Shown here one piece after another: positions 18,701 to 24,518 of a stretch of DNA of 64,000 bases. The DNA is from an uncultured Bacteroidales bacterium. GTDB taxonomy: Bacteria > Bacteroidota > Bacteroidia > Bacteroidales > CAIXZF01. How positions within the stretch are numbered: the stretch's first letter is position 1; each line of letters begins with the position of its first letter. The notes beneath the pieces were generated by a model. That model was not told the origin of the DNA and searched no databases. It worked only from the letters and a program-made list of their open reading frames with translations. Location of the stretch: positions 1 to 64,000 of the forward strand of contig CAIXZF010000115.1 in the NCBI GenBank assembly GCA_903923925.1, read 5' to 3'. The translations under genes were made by a program, and so were the position numbers.

Positions 18701-19470
18701 GCAACATAAGGGGTGGTAGCGGTAGGAACAGTAAATGAATTGGTAGTACTTGCAACTACCATAACATTATTACTACTTGCATTTTTCGTCCATGCAAGGT
18801 TTATAGTAGTTGGATTCGCTGCTGTTGCAGTAAAAGTAGCCGGATTTAATACCGGTGGAGTAAGTTGCCAGGTAAAGCGAATATTTGAACGCATTGTACT
18901 TGTTGTACCACTAGTCTGGCCAAAAGCCGCGGTTCCATCACTTTGATAATACAAATAACGATTATCAGCAAAGGTAGTGTATGCCATTGAGGCGTTACTA
19001 TTATATGTAGTTATATCCGTACTGATTTGTATCAGGATATTGGAAGTACCATCCCACTGAAAGGGAGTGGTAAGAGTATGAGTATTAATACCTGCAACAG
19101 GATTATAGGTTGCAGTTTGGTAAACCAAAGCTGGCGTGGTTAAGAAGGCTGTACTCGGAAAAGCTCCGGTAGTTGTCAATCCGGCATAAAACCTGTAATT
19201 GCTCATGTTTGTACAACCATTCGTTGCAGTTACATTGAAGCCGATTTGAGTAATCCATCCGGCAGTCATCCCCGCCGCGGTTAATTCCGAAGCCTGATAA
19301 ATAAGCTGTGTTTTTCCGTTACCCCAATAATGCATATAACCAGTAGGTTGGGAACTACTGGCGTTGGTAGCTGTCCCACTCCCAATGGTATACACCGTCT
19401 GGCCGATGGAGTTAAATGATATCCCGCCAAGTATCAGAAGCGGAATTAAAAGCGTAATTACTTTTTTCAT
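3748..19470 (-). CDS. Giant modular T9SS-secreted surface protein with cohesin and dockerin-like domains
   Basis: The protein has 5240 residues from the ATG at 19470. This start puts a clean signal peptide (KKVITLLIPLLILGGISF, ending near IGQ) at the N-terminus; the open frame extends 38 codons further but that part is not signal-like. Approximate layout: N-terminal beta domain to 200; fibronectin III 204-304; choice-of-anchor/MAM-like 311-474; fibronectin III 481-566; GEVED domain 571-719; a second MAM-like domain 837-1011; then about 40 Ig/PKD-like modules to 4850. A cohesin-like domain interrupts these at 2675-2810. The C-terminus has a carboxypeptidase-regulatory-like domain 4848-4910, a dockerin-like segment 4911-4971 (SADALLILKHFAG and SIDALMAAKRFV), a second cohesin-like domain 5011-5144 and a T9SS type A sorting domain 5151-5240 (SNYPNPF). 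The likely role is a very long surface adhesin or scaffold. The family assignment of each module is by eye. Confidence 0.9.
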   Translation of the reverse strand: MKKVITLLIPLLILGGISFNSIGQTVYTIGSGTATNASSSQPTGYMHYWGNGKTQLIYQASELTAAGMTAGWITQIGFNVTATNGCTNMSNYRFYAGLTTTGAFPSTAFLTTPALVYQTATYNPVAGINTHTLTTPFQWDGTSNILIQISTDITTYNSNASMAYTTFADNRYLYYQSDGTAAFGQTSGTTSTMRSNIRFTWQLTPPVLNPATFTATAANPTTINLAWTKNASSNNVMVVASTTNSFTVPTATTPYVAGATIGTGTVIYNGAATSYVHTPLSPATTYYYMAYSVTAANYYSGGASANATTPCVTLGLPYSFGFGATNPCWLVQQVAGTGNWGITTAMSYPTMNPYEGGYMAIFSAFSYSSGTQSRLITPVFTFAGAIHPRVEFYMSHDPGYAGYNESIQVQVSTDGGTVWTNVGTPILRYDLNTYWGKHMINLDAYAGASSIKIGFLGTSFYGNNFAMDAVSVYELAAPSCVTTFSPSNLSTTQPRNGSLTWTSPPMAETYDVYFGTTNPPAFIGNVSTASFTPPLMTPGQVYYWKVVPTNVIGSATGCPVWSFTASELYVYCATGSSYINYEDITNVTLGTLNNSSTCTSATGYTDFRGTVAAPSIRKGFTYPISVTAQTCDYSSWAGYFDAYIDWNHDGSFDVSTEKVTVGIGTTSIYTPFTVTANVAVPMTALVGVTTMRVIYSSFSYSGPCGLFSYGEAEDYKINVLPYDKDLSVKRSIAPVSKCSMSNSEIVTVEIENKGEVAQNDYYVSYYNGISWITPEHVTTTINPGEVKSYTFATHANFSAVGVHICKFSVALAGDLKTSNDTLKNIPIRNLPVIAISDDGDLPYTQNFDGTDSYWYSYGANNDWALGTPAKTFINGAASGTKAWVTKTTGNYSASQESYVESPCFDMSLNVNPMIQMDVKYRSEAHNDGARVLSSIDGGLTWNPVGNLYDATNWYNDTTNLGNPVWAGQSSGTGYVTVIHRLIGLGGKSSVKLRVYFHSNSNTFVDEGFAFDNVKIYENPALFGSCPNVNIEGVAGDTLDLFIKGGQPQIIAGKKTYHVRWSPSIGLSCNVNECGTSCIPTQCQKPIATPPVTTMYTAKIWDYSTGSSVDTIYVYATVFVYPELQANADYDATVCDTANTQIYAHVVGGKAPYTYHWNNAATLSSTSIYNPVAHPYSTTTYTVTVTDALGFTDVDNVTITVVSGYATVDIHPNAATVCKATTATLSDSIQLTATGGYYYSWTSYPPGQYISNPNIANPYVRATVSNAKFTCTVSGSCGVASDFVLIGIIPKPVVTLASFSPSYYCIDHAPFALSGGLPLGGTYSGNGVNNGMFNPDLAGTGNQVITYSYIAPNGCLSSDSKTILVRALPGPSLSFVPAGYCINHAPVTLTGGSPTGGVYSGGFITAGVFNVTAAGVGSHLVTYTYTDPFGCSNSADASLLVYALPTVTLLTGNANYANICIDAAPLTLTGGLPVGGVYTGTGVSGGIFTPSTAGTFTITYTYTDVNGCVSAASKTITVMPKATLTGAFASTTLCRGESTSYTFTLTGTAPWTVTWKAKGISQTSIVAGVTGSTSPFNYTLTLTPNDSTAYEITSVTDATNCTRALSILWNVNINPLPFSGYQVVMNDPNGHYCVNTGGIAIGLNGSENGVTYYLYRNSVVVDTFAGPGTAFWFEPNQVLAGVYTVKGKSNRAPTYCMSNMSGSQTIVVDVLKDSLFAETNTICVGGTTILHAILKNAQISTGPYDFNWSPLADLSPNGYGSVLAHPTVSKYIHVTIYDPTGCTAIDSMYITVNTPPVVSINSGATSITVCDGLGATLSATSVFGSGSSIASYNWSPAAGLSSASVASPIATPSSPTTYHVTVTDNHGCEGYAQISVIVRASPNVEFAGGNTAGICPGGSVTIPLNAPTIGTGPFTYAWAPSAGLSSTSIKNPVATPAVTTVYTVTVTDVTSGCYRVGTFTVTVNTPPVVSLGTTYNICNGSTANLNAMVSGGHVPYNFVWAASPSVVSPAVIPGTQNPSVIPQPNSNTSFTVTVTDNFGCSAVSAPLVVTTGNTPVAHAGPNDTICQGEGTMLTASGGGIYQWFVAGGAAITTASSYPSTPVLFPSVTTTYEVRVTSACGVAISFVTVLVYPATTVSLSMPVSTFCNGAAAVTVTGFPTDLHGVFSGNGIADHGNGTATFTPSVTGTYNISYTYTNASGCSYTATHSVTVNALPVVSSFAPMAVCQDVASVVLTGGTPAGGTYSGVGVTGGTFYPAVAGLGAKTVTYTYTNANGCTSNATSTVTVNKIPDAFSVTVDNNGHYCNYIPAPGVHIRLSNSEFFVASYRLILDGTYTGISMVGTGTIIDFGVQTATGVYTVQAVYNASGCTKMMNNSVTVVIDPLPLVYTVSGGGSYCSAGSGASGLGVDINLDNSNLGVTYHLYRNGYVMVPDESLPGVNGLLTFQNVTLAGTYTVMAVNNSTGCQKLMSGSAAVVVLPLPNKYFVSFQGGGQTLTVCQGTQVVIRQNFSEFGVTYELYFNGNPTGLTRNYLQGPALTWSSTTFAAGVYTVVGTRNNAPYYCYNTMNSSATLAYYVPVSIVTPPANAYLDEGQAASFSVTAGGSNAAIQWQISTNGGSTWTNLANGGIYSGVTTSVLNLTACPYSMTRYQYRAVVSGPCNTVNSPAGVLSIDPIVNVYAGNVSSCVSSDILVPLTFTHADSINAISLTIYYDNTNFTYTNYINLNSQLSPLQLSVYASGNRIGISYFDVSNTVNSNYGTFHFLDLRFNGLNAGGTCHALNFDLVAQGACELSKLNGDVLTTNFFNGQACVVALPTIVSAYQSPTPICADETLNLFANATHPEGVSYSWTGPNGFVSNLQNPVIANAQVVNSGVYTLTVTSLGHQCVSTTTVNAIVHPRPNIFSVILPGGNSTCAGSGVEVALSGSDLGTSYRLYKDGAAVAAPDGIATGTGSTITFGPQAVSGTYEVLATNIYGCTNWMTGNPTIHINPLPLWFNVQGGGHYCIGGNGREIRLSGSQIGVQYTLLLNACCCQADSIVMTVSGTGSPISFGYHTLPGYYSVVSSNPTTGCTNNMIGCIPIIIDPLPTTVLTGVHSVCYGSCSTIHFQSTGKSPWQIVVSNGTSNFTVTASTASFNYSVCPTATTTYTVVSVTDGNGCTNTGSGSATITIWALPVVSIANSSPVCIGGNVTITSTVTGNGPFTYLWTGPNGFTSSVANPVLNGVTLANAGTYTLQITDLNGCVNTGSTTVVVNPLPVVTAGGSSACIGSTLTLHAYAAGTGPFNYSWTGPNGFTSAIANPVLASAALVDAGVYSVTVTDANGCVASATATLAVWSLPVVTSASNTPVCVHETINLTASATGFGIINYNWSGPNAFTATGATASIANATAVNAGVYSVNVVDEHQCSSGTTTTVVVNPLPEVCYITGGGVYCFGCIPPAIGLACSSTGISYELLRDGNPTGVIVAGTGNAISFGGVQLSGLYTVIATNVVTGCASMMGGTATVVEQAPPTATIDNGTICAGQTANLNIHLTGDSYWAVHINNGTTNSVLNVNSGVTGVTTFDYNYSVTPSVTTTYTISLVTDAVCYNTGNAGTVTVNPNPTKFQVNGGGYFCSGIGVYVGMNGSQAGVNYQLFRQGTPSPIATVAGTGSAISFGPQTTGIYTVVAVNATTGCTSTMNGDAVVIPDPGMNGYNVSGGGRYCVGGSGVCVYVSGSQTGVEYKLLLNNIYTGTTLAGTGSVLSFCGVTAAGDYTVIAFNPQTTCTRNMTGTATVVVDPLPTATISGSATVCYGLSATLHVTLTGTAPWNIVVNDGFNSFSHHILTSNWDTIVTPGNTRTYTISTVVDAHCQNSGSGSATITVNSPSSFVVTGGGSYCAGGQGVIVGLSGSQVGTIYTLYIGSTATSQVLAGTGSPLSFGYQTVAGTYTVVAHDNGTGCNRVMNGTSIVVITPLPTVFNVTGGGACCLGCTHVFVCLSGSQTGISYEIYINNVASGIIKYGNGQPFCYDYSTTGGTYTIKATNMQTGCWTWMNGSATVVIYPTAQAMLSGNSTICAGDSALLTVNFSIGTAPYSFGLSNGSSTVTHSGITTNPYSFYVKPVVTSVYTLAWVSDFYGCYNNVTNGSAIVSVTQIPGVSIPQYAAVCVNAAPFVLTGGLPAGGSYKVDGVAATSFNPATAGLGSHAIAYQYTNGTGCQGFAYSSIVVNPLPAVSFTGLNPEYCIDAQMSLLVGNHAPLGSFSGQGVIDNNNGTAYFNPQLSGIGGPYTITYSFTDGNGCSSSVSHTTSVGAIPNVFFSGLSATYCVNEPIVTLTANMAGGVFSGPGVVGNTFNPAAAGVGGPYMVTYTYSNGLCANSYSQYVTVYGIPDACTFNAPNPICCTGCFVDLILNCSSQGINYQLYKFYAGTTLPISVQGAVAGNGLPIVWSVADSGFYWVVATNPISGCSNIMTGTVNVITKGWPEMTVTATPTTVCVGQQSTISLDITGVPPFSFTIYNGSSLLQVNNLLTNTYDLTVSPSVTTTYTFGELHDAFCFNPGYENVIISVNPAPAVYNVTGGGVTCQFGNGVAVGLDGSQAGVYYQLMLDGNATGVVEVGTGSAISFGTYSVAGTYTVESVSLTTCEYVMNGSAVITVTPLPQVSLSPFTSVCEGSAAFALSGGSPAGGVYFVNGIQINQFDPAGVGVGTFTITYEYTNGYGCANSATQNITVDALPYVTLASFSGVCFGSSPIVLGGGLPAGGSYYVNGTLATTFNPTTYGAGTYSVVYMYQDANGCSGQASRSITVYGAPVVSLAQFANTFCLGAGSLTLTGGYPAGGVYSGQFVTGGQFNATVAGDYQITYSYTDQNGCSGFATQTIHAAVCAQYGISGTVAYDNTAGSVMNNVSVNLMQGSALVATTTTDNSGHYNFGSLTPGSYTVRAASSKPWGGVNSADALLILKHFAGISTLAPFRALAANVNADAAVNSIDALMAAKRFVNQISSFPAGDWLFQANTVVLGSSNVINNFSALCFGDVNGSYTPPYVKTPATVSLNTLGVKEIKSYESFLLPVNVTGSLKVGAISMVVFYPENLVDVEGVVVNNGNSSDVLYTANNGELRISWYSMKEITLSNMDALLTLNLKTKNISGVAAGELALTLDGVSEISDKSAAAIQNVNLTYPKLVVAANEYSISNYPNPFKGVTEIVYNLPEDGKVTLTVYNILGDQVAVLVNNVDQNANTYKVKFDGSSLVPGVYTYKMEVKGATKDYVKSTMMVLTK
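4915..15620 (-). repeat. Protein-level repeat zone of the giant gene
   Basis: Four main module types are interleaved. One, with core GGxPxGGxYSG and ending NGC, occurs about 11 times. A second, about 90 residues, has core GGGxYC, then GSQxGVxYxL, GTGxxISFG and TGCxxxMNG; it occurs 13 times, starting near 14610, 12605, 12320, 12030, 10780, 10490, 9215, 8680, 8420, 7890, 7630, 6400 and 5850. A third (WTGPNGF) occurs 4 times and a fourth (SGxxTVCxG ... TGTAPW) 6 times. The copies have diverged enough that they are not direct DNA repeats. Confidence 0.8.
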
Positions 19471-20281
19471 ATAAGCATAATTTAAGTTAATTATTGATTG
19501 ATTCTCTATTTTCTTGTCCGGGTAATCATCATAGTAATTTCCTGTTTTTGTGCATGTTGTCGTTGTAAACGATTTTGTTTCCATAAGCGAACCCTTATTT
19601 GTTTTGTTTTGTTTTCAAAAAATATAGACGTATATAGGGATTTAACCTGCAAAGTAATAACATAATACTCGAAATTACAAAAAAAACTAAAAAAAATTGC
19701 CCGACACTTGCTTTTAAACAACTTTGGGGTCCAACTCCTTAATTCTCAATGTTAAATTCTAACTATACTTACTATTTCCAATATATATTTTCCTTATCGT
19801 CTTCGTACTAGCGTATATTTTATGGTTTTATTTTATACTATGATGAATTCTTTTTATGCCACTTTATACTTGATTTTATGCACTAAAGTTACAATTTATC
19901 TCAACTGCAACAGGCTTTCTGTAATATTTATCTCTCTATAACCCAATGATAACAGCAATTCTCAAACTATAATTACTTCAATTAATTCGTTTTCAGTTAA
20001 TTACAAGGCAAGCTTCATATCGCACAAATATAACCAAATTTCCCCAAATGTAAAAAGTTTTTTCCTTCTCCCATTCAGGTAATTGTTAATTTTCGTTAAA
20101 ACCACGCCTTTAACGCATTTTAATGCTTAAAATTTTAAGCCGGTTTGAGGAGCTCAGTTTTACGAGGTTAAATTAATATAATAAGTACGAGACTGCAAAG
20201 GATTTTAGGAAAAATATTAATAAACAATTGTTAATAACTCAAATTCAGTAATTTTGCGGGCATAACTAAAAGAACTAACCC
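19471..20281. other. Long AT-rich divergent intergenic region
   Basis: These 811 bases separate the giant gene from pepD. They are strongly AT-rich and no RNA gene or protein gene is supported. The pepD promoter lies at the right end. On the minus strand TATATTTG at 20025-20032 fits the -7 consensus, but no good -33 element accompanies it, and it would give a leader of about 550 bases for the giant gene. Confidence 0.55.
20228..20256 (+). promoter_or_regulatory. Promoter of pepD
   Basis: TTG at 20228-20230, 18 bases, TAATTTTG at 20249-20256. Both elements and their spacing fit the Bacteroidota consensus. The start codon follows 25 bases later. Confidence 0.7.
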
Positions 20282-21742
20282 ATGAATGAATTTGTAAATG
20301 ATCTGAATCCGCGTCAAATCTGGAAAAATTTTGCCAGTTTGCTCAATATCCCACGTCCTTCGAAGAAAGAAGAACGCATAATCGCCTTCATGAAATCCTT
20401 CGGTGAGAACCTAGGGCTCGAAACAATTGTGGATGAAACAGGTAATGTTATTATAAAAAAACCTGCCACTCCGGGTAAAGAAAATGTAAAAGGTGTTATT
20501 CTTCAGGGTCATCTTGATATGGTTCCGCAGAAAAACAGCGACAAGGTTCATAATTTCGAAACAGACCCGATTGAAGCAGTACTCGACGGAGACTGGTTGA
20601 AAGCAAACGGAACTACTCTTGGGGCAGATAATGGAATGGGTGTTGCAGCAGCAATGGCGATCCTCGAATCGACAGATATTGCGCATGGTCCGATAGAAGC
20701 ACTTTTCACCATCGATGAAGAAACTGGTATGACGGGTGCCTTCGAACTCAAGGCTGGAATGCTTCAGGGCGATATCCTTCTTAATCTTGATTCTGAGGAT
20801 GAAGGTGAACTTTATGTTGGGTGTGCCGGTGGTACAAATGCAAATATGAAATTTTCCTATTCTGAGGAAGCAGTCCCAGAAGGATGGCAGGCATGGCAAC
20901 TTGTTATAAAAGGTCTTAAAGGTGGACATTCCGGACTCGATATTAACCTTGGTCGCGGAAATGCAAATAAACTGATGATCCGCTATCTCAAACATGCTAT
21001 TGCAAAACACAAGCTGAAACTTGCTTCTTTCGAAGGAGGCAGTCTCAGAAATGCAATCCCTAGAGAAGCTTTTGCAACTATTGTTGCTGAAGCGGGTAAA
21101 GCTGAAAAACTTCAGGAATGCGTTGCTGAGTATTTCGAGATTTTCAGAAAAGAACTTTCAGTAACCGAACCTTTTCTTGAATTCAAGATTCTTCCAGCCG
21201 AAATGCCTGCCTCTGTAATTGACGATTCAACAACAACACGGCTTATTCATGCAGTTTACGGATGCCCGAACGGAGTAATCCGCTTAAGCGACTCACTTGC
21301 CGGACTGGTAGAAACTTCAACCAACCTTGCAATTGTTAAATCAAACAAGGGAACGATAGCTGTTCATTGCTTACTGAGAAGTTCTGTGGATTCTGCCAAG
21401 GAAGATTTAGAAGAAATGATCTCAGGGATTTTTGAACTTGCCGGTGCTACTGTTGTTCTCGACGGAAAGTACCCAGGCTGGAAACCAAACCCCGACAGCA
21501 CTATTCTGAATGTGATGAGTGACACCTATAATAAACATTTCGGAAAAGTTCCTGAGGTAAAAGCAATTCATGCCGGACTTGAATGTGGAATATTAGGTGG
21601 AAACTACCCACACTGGGATATGATATCCTTCGGACCAACAATGCGTTTTCCGCATTCTCCCGACGAAAGAGTGAATATTCCTTCTGTGGACAAGTTTTAC
21701 ACCTTCCTCACAGAAACCCTCAAAAACATCCCGGTAAAATAA
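20282..21742 (+). CDS. pepD: Aminoacyl-histidine dipeptidase (M20 family)
   Basis: The 486-residue protein is a full-length PepD, a cytosolic zinc dipeptidase that splits Xaa-His and other dipeptides. Family metal and catalytic residues are present: H77 and D79 in QGHLDMV, D116 in GADNGMG, the catalytic E146 and ligand E147 in IDEETGM, and a conserved aspartate in NLDSEDEG. The C-terminal part has the expected HAGLECG and SFGPTM motifs. The gene has its own promoter and is followed by rpmH, which also has its own promoter, so it is likely transcribed alone. Confidence 0.95.
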   Translation: MNEFVNDLNPRQIWKNFASLLNIPRPSKKEERIIAFMKSFGENLGLETIVDETGNVIIKKPATPGKENVKGVILQGHLDMVPQKNSDKVHNFETDPIEAVLDGDWLKANGTTLGADNGMGVAAAMAILESTDIAHGPIEALFTIDEETGMTGAFELKAGMLQGDILLNLDSEDEGELYVGCAGGTNANMKFSYSEEAVPEGWQAWQLVIKGLKGGHSGLDINLGRGNANKLMIRYLKHAIAKHKLKLASFEGGSLRNAIPREAFATIVAEAGKAEKLQECVAEYFEIFRKELSVTEPFLEFKILPAEMPASVIDDSTTTRLIHAVYGCPNGVIRLSDSLAGLVETSTNLAIVKSNKGTIAVHCLLRSSVDSAKEDLEEMISGIFELAGATVVLDGKYPGWKPNPDSTILNVMSDTYNKHFGKVPEVKAIHAGLECGILGGNYPHWDMISFGPTMRFPHSPDERVNIPSVDKFYTFLTETLKNIPVK

Positions 21743-21765
21743 TTTTAGAAATAAATTAAGAATTA

Positions 21766-21796
21766 TTTGGGACTTATAAATTAATTCATAACTTTG
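21766..21796 (+). promoter_or_regulatory. Promoter of rpmH
   Basis: TTTG at 21766-21769, 19 bases, TAACTTTG at 21789-21796. This is one of the best matches to the Bacteroidota promoter in the window, as expected for a ribosomal protein gene. Confidence 0.8.
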
Positions 21797-21818
21797 CACC
21801 CCTTAAAAACGGATACCA

Positions 21819-21977
21819 ATGAGTAAAAGAACATTTCAGCCGTCCAATAGGAAGCGCAAGAATAAGCACGGCTTCAGAGAAAGAATGTCTGACCATAATG
21901 GTCAGAGGGTTTTATCAGCAAGAAGAGCCAGAGGCAGGAAAAAGCTGACCGTTTCAGACGAGTATAAAGGCAAGTAA
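21819..21977 (+). CDS. rpmH: 50S ribosomal protein L34
   Basis: The 52-residue product begins [19 protein letters not shown] and continues with [19 protein letters not shown], the L34 signature. It is very basic and full length for the family. L34 is a small structural protein of the large ribosomal subunit. A strong promoter precedes it and a strong terminator follows, so it forms a single-gene unit. In many bacteria rpmH sits beside rnpA and dnaA; here it stands apart from both. Confidence 0.98.
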   Translation: MSKRTFQPSNRKRKNKHGFRERMSDHNGQRVLSARRARGRKKLTVSDEYKGK

Positions 21978-22004
21978 CCTTCCCTTTGGGGATTTATGAT
22001 ATTT

Positions 22005-22040
22005 AAAAGAAGATAATCTTTCGGTTATCTTCTTTTTTTA
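22005..22040 (+). terminator. Terminator of rpmH
   Basis: The 11-12 base stem AAAGAAGATAA pairs with TTATCTTCTTT around a short loop and continues into a T-rich tail, 28 bases after the rpmH stop codon. Confidence 0.85.
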
Positions 22041-22047
22041 TTTTTTA

Positions 22048-22055
22048 TACCTTCG
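22048..22055 (+). promoter_or_regulatory. Probable -7 element for the first glycan operon
   Basis: TACCTTCG is one base from TAnnTTTG and lies 30 bases before the YfhO-like start codon, just after the rpmH terminator. The -33 element is not clear. Confidence 0.5.
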
Positions 22056-22085
22056 TAGCTTCTTCTAACTTAAAGATCATTTGGA

Positions 22086-24518
22086 ATGAACAAGGAGTTT
22101 ATCAACAAACAGCTGTTGCCTGTAGCTGCAGGAATTCTAATTTTTATTGCAGTTATCCTTACCTACTTCCACCCATTGCTGGAAGGCAAACGTTTACAAC
22201 AGGATGATATCGTGCGGCATAAAGGCATGTCGAAAGAACTGGCCGACTTCAGAACCCAAACAGGTACAGAAGCACTCTGGACTAATTCCATGTTTGGTGG
22301 AATGCCGGCTTTCCAGATTTCGACACTTTACAAAGGAAATCTTACGACGTATTTCGATAAAATTTTCCAGCTGGGACTCCCCCACCCTGCTAATCTCGTT
22401 TTCCTTTACGCACTGGGGTTCTTTATTCTCCTGCTAACTCTTAGAATAAACCCCTGGCTTTCAATTGCCGGTTCGCTCGGGTACGCATTTTCGTCCTACT
22501 TTTTCATCATTCTCATTGCCGGACATAACTCCAAAGCACATGCAATTGCCTATATGGCACCGGTGATCGCAGGAATATTGTTGTCGTACCGGGGGAAATA
22601 CCTTCTGGGTGCCGTAATAACGATGCTTGCACTTTCGCTGGAAATATCAGCTAATCATCTGCAGATAACGTATTACCTGATGATAATGATTATTATTCTG
22701 TTCATTACACAGCTGATTATGTCGGTTATTAATAAACAGATTCCTTCGTTTATTAAGGCCTCCGCTTTCCTTTTTATCGGGGCATTAATTGCTATCGGAC
22801 CCAATATCAGTAACTTATGGACTACATACGAATATAGCAACTATACCATTAGAGGAAAATCGGATCTTACGTTAAACAAGGCCAATCAAACCAGCGGTCT
22901 CGACAAAGATTATGCAACTGCCTGGAGTTATGGCGTTGGAGAATCGTTTACACTCCTTATCCCCGATTTCAAAGGAGGTTCCTCTCGCGGTGAACTTAGT
23001 GAAAGCAGTGAATGCTACAAGGTTCTGGAAGCAAACCAGGTGCCAAATTCAAAGGACATTATCAAAGGAATGCCGCTCTATTGGGGGCAGCAACCCTTTA
23101 CTTCAGGACCTGTTTACGCAGGCGCAATATTTATATTTCTTTTTGTGCTCGGACTTTTCATTGTGAAAGGACCTGAAAAATGGTGGCTTTTATCTGCTAC
23201 AGTTGCTTCAATAATGCTGGCCTGGGGTCATAATTTTTACGGATTAACAAATTTCTTTCTCGAGCATGTGCCTGCCTACAATAAATTCAGGGCAGTGGCG
23301 ATGATTCTTGTAATAGCGCAGTTCTGTATTCCATTGCTCGGAATGCTTGCAATTCAGCAGATTTTCAACAAAGATGCAGATCAGAAAAAGAATTTCACCG
23401 GACTCAAAATTGCACTTGGAATTACCGGGGGCTTATGCCTCATTTTCGCACTGATCCCTGGAACCTTCTTCGATTTTACCAGCGCTGACGATGCCCAGCT
23501 AAAAACCTCAGGTTTCCCCGACTGGCTTATTACAGCCCTGATTTCTGACAGGGAAAGCCTCCTGAAATCTGACTCTTTCCGATCGCTGATTTTCATTTTA
23601 TTAACCGCTGCCGGCTTATGGGCTGTTATCTACAAGAAAATTAAACCAAACTACTTTATCATTGCCTTTATAGTGCTGGTAATTGCAGACATGTGGCCGG
23701 TGAATCTGCGCTACCTGAACACAGACAGTTTTGTACGCAAAAGTGTAGAGCAAACACCGTATACACCCACTGCTGCCGACGAAATAATCTTAAAAGATCC
23801 GGATCCTAACTACAGGGTGCTTAACCTCACTGTTAATACATTCAATGATGCCAGTACATCTTATTTTCATAAGTCAATCGGAGGCTACCACGGCGCCAAA
23901 TTACGCAGGTTCCAGGAGTTGAAAGACTACCAGATCGACAAAAACAATATGTCGGTTCTGAACATGCTCAATACTAAATATTTTATTGTTAAAGGTGAAA
24001 ATAACGCTCCTACACCTCAGCAAAATCCAAATGCTCTGGGGAATGCATGGTTTGCAGCTAATTACAAGTTTGTACCAAATGCCGATAGCGAGCTATTATC
24101 ACTCACAACCTTTGATCCCAAAAAGATTGCTTTTATTGATCAGATCTTCAAATCGCAACTATCTGAATTCAAACCAGGAGCAGATACAACTGCTTCCATA
24201 AAACTTACAAGTTACAAACCCAACGATCTTCAATACGACTATAAATCTTCTACCAATCAATTATGCCTTTTTTCTGAGATGTATTATGACAAAGGATGGA
24301 ATGCATTTATTGATGGCAAAGCTGCTCCCCATTTCCGTGCAGATTACGTGCTGCGCGCTATGGTAATTCCGGCGGGTGATCACAAAATTGAATTCAAATT
24401 TGAACCAAATTCATATATTGTCGGAGAAAAAGTATCATTCGCTAGTTCTATCCTGATTATACTGCTGGTGCTGGGGTTTGCCGGGTTTGAGCTCCGTGGC
24501 ATCTTTAGCCGGAAATGA
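22086..24518 (+). CDS. YfhO-family multi-pass membrane protein
   Basis: This 810-residue protein has a first membrane helix at about 12-29, many more through residue 530 (for instance ALGFFILLLTLRINPWLSIAG and YAGAIFIFLFVLGLFIV), a soluble domain of about 230 residues, and a last helix near 783-803. The layout fits the YfhO family, which resembles GT-C transferases; Gram-positive relatives glycosylate lipoteichoic acid. In Bacteroidota the substrate is unknown. The last helix follows the phrase WNAFIDGKAAPHFRADYVLRA, a type of sequence typical of the family. The stop codon overlaps the start of the next glycosyltransferase by four bases, so the two are translationally coupled and probably act in the same glycan pathway. 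Confidence 0.85.
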   Translation: MNKEFINKQLLPVAAGILIFIAVILTYFHPLLEGKRLQQDDIVRHKGMSKELADFRTQTGTEALWTNSMFGGMPAFQISTLYKGNLTTYFDKIFQLGLPHPANLVFLYALGFFILLLTLRINPWLSIAGSLGYAFSSYFFIILIAGHNSKAHAIAYMAPVIAGILLSYRGKYLLGAVITMLALSLEISANHLQITYYLMIMIIILFITQLIMSVINKQIPSFIKASAFLFIGALIAIGPNISNLWTTYEYSNYTIRGKSDLTLNKANQTSGLDKDYATAWSYGVGESFTLLIPDFKGGSSRGELSESSECYKVLEANQVPNSKDIIKGMPLYWGQQPFTSGPVYAGAIFIFLFVLGLFIVKGPEKWWLLSATVASIMLAWGHNFYGLTNFFLEHVPAYNKFRAVAMILVIAQFCIPLLGMLAIQQIFNKDADQKKNFTGLKIALGITGGLCLIFALIPGTFFDFTSADDAQLKTSGFPDWLITALISDRESLLKSDSFRSLIFILLTAAGLWAVIYKKIKPNYFIIAFIVLVIADMWPVNLRYLNTDSFVRKSVEQTPYTPTAADEIILKDPDPNYRVLNLTVNTFNDASTSYFHKSIGGYHGAKLRRFQELKDYQIDKNNMSVLNMLNTKYFIVKGENNAPTPQQNPNALGNAWFAANYKFVPNADSELLSLTTFDPKKIAFIDQIFKSQLSEFKPGADTTASIKLTSYKPNDLQYDYKSSTNQLCLFSEMYYDKGWNAFIDGKAAPHFRADYVLRAMVIPAGDHKIEFKFEPNSYIVGEKVSFASSILIILLVLGFAGFELRGIFSRK

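Noticed and set aside
19471-19584. Longer N-terminus of the giant protein
   Set aside because: The extra 38 residues are Thr- and Asp-rich and would place the signal peptide inside the chain. The ATG at 19470 gives a normal signal peptide.
20411-21010. Minus-strand open frame of 199 codons opposite pepD
   Set aside because: It is Cys- and Phe-rich, has no motif, and lies entirely within the well-supported pepD gene.
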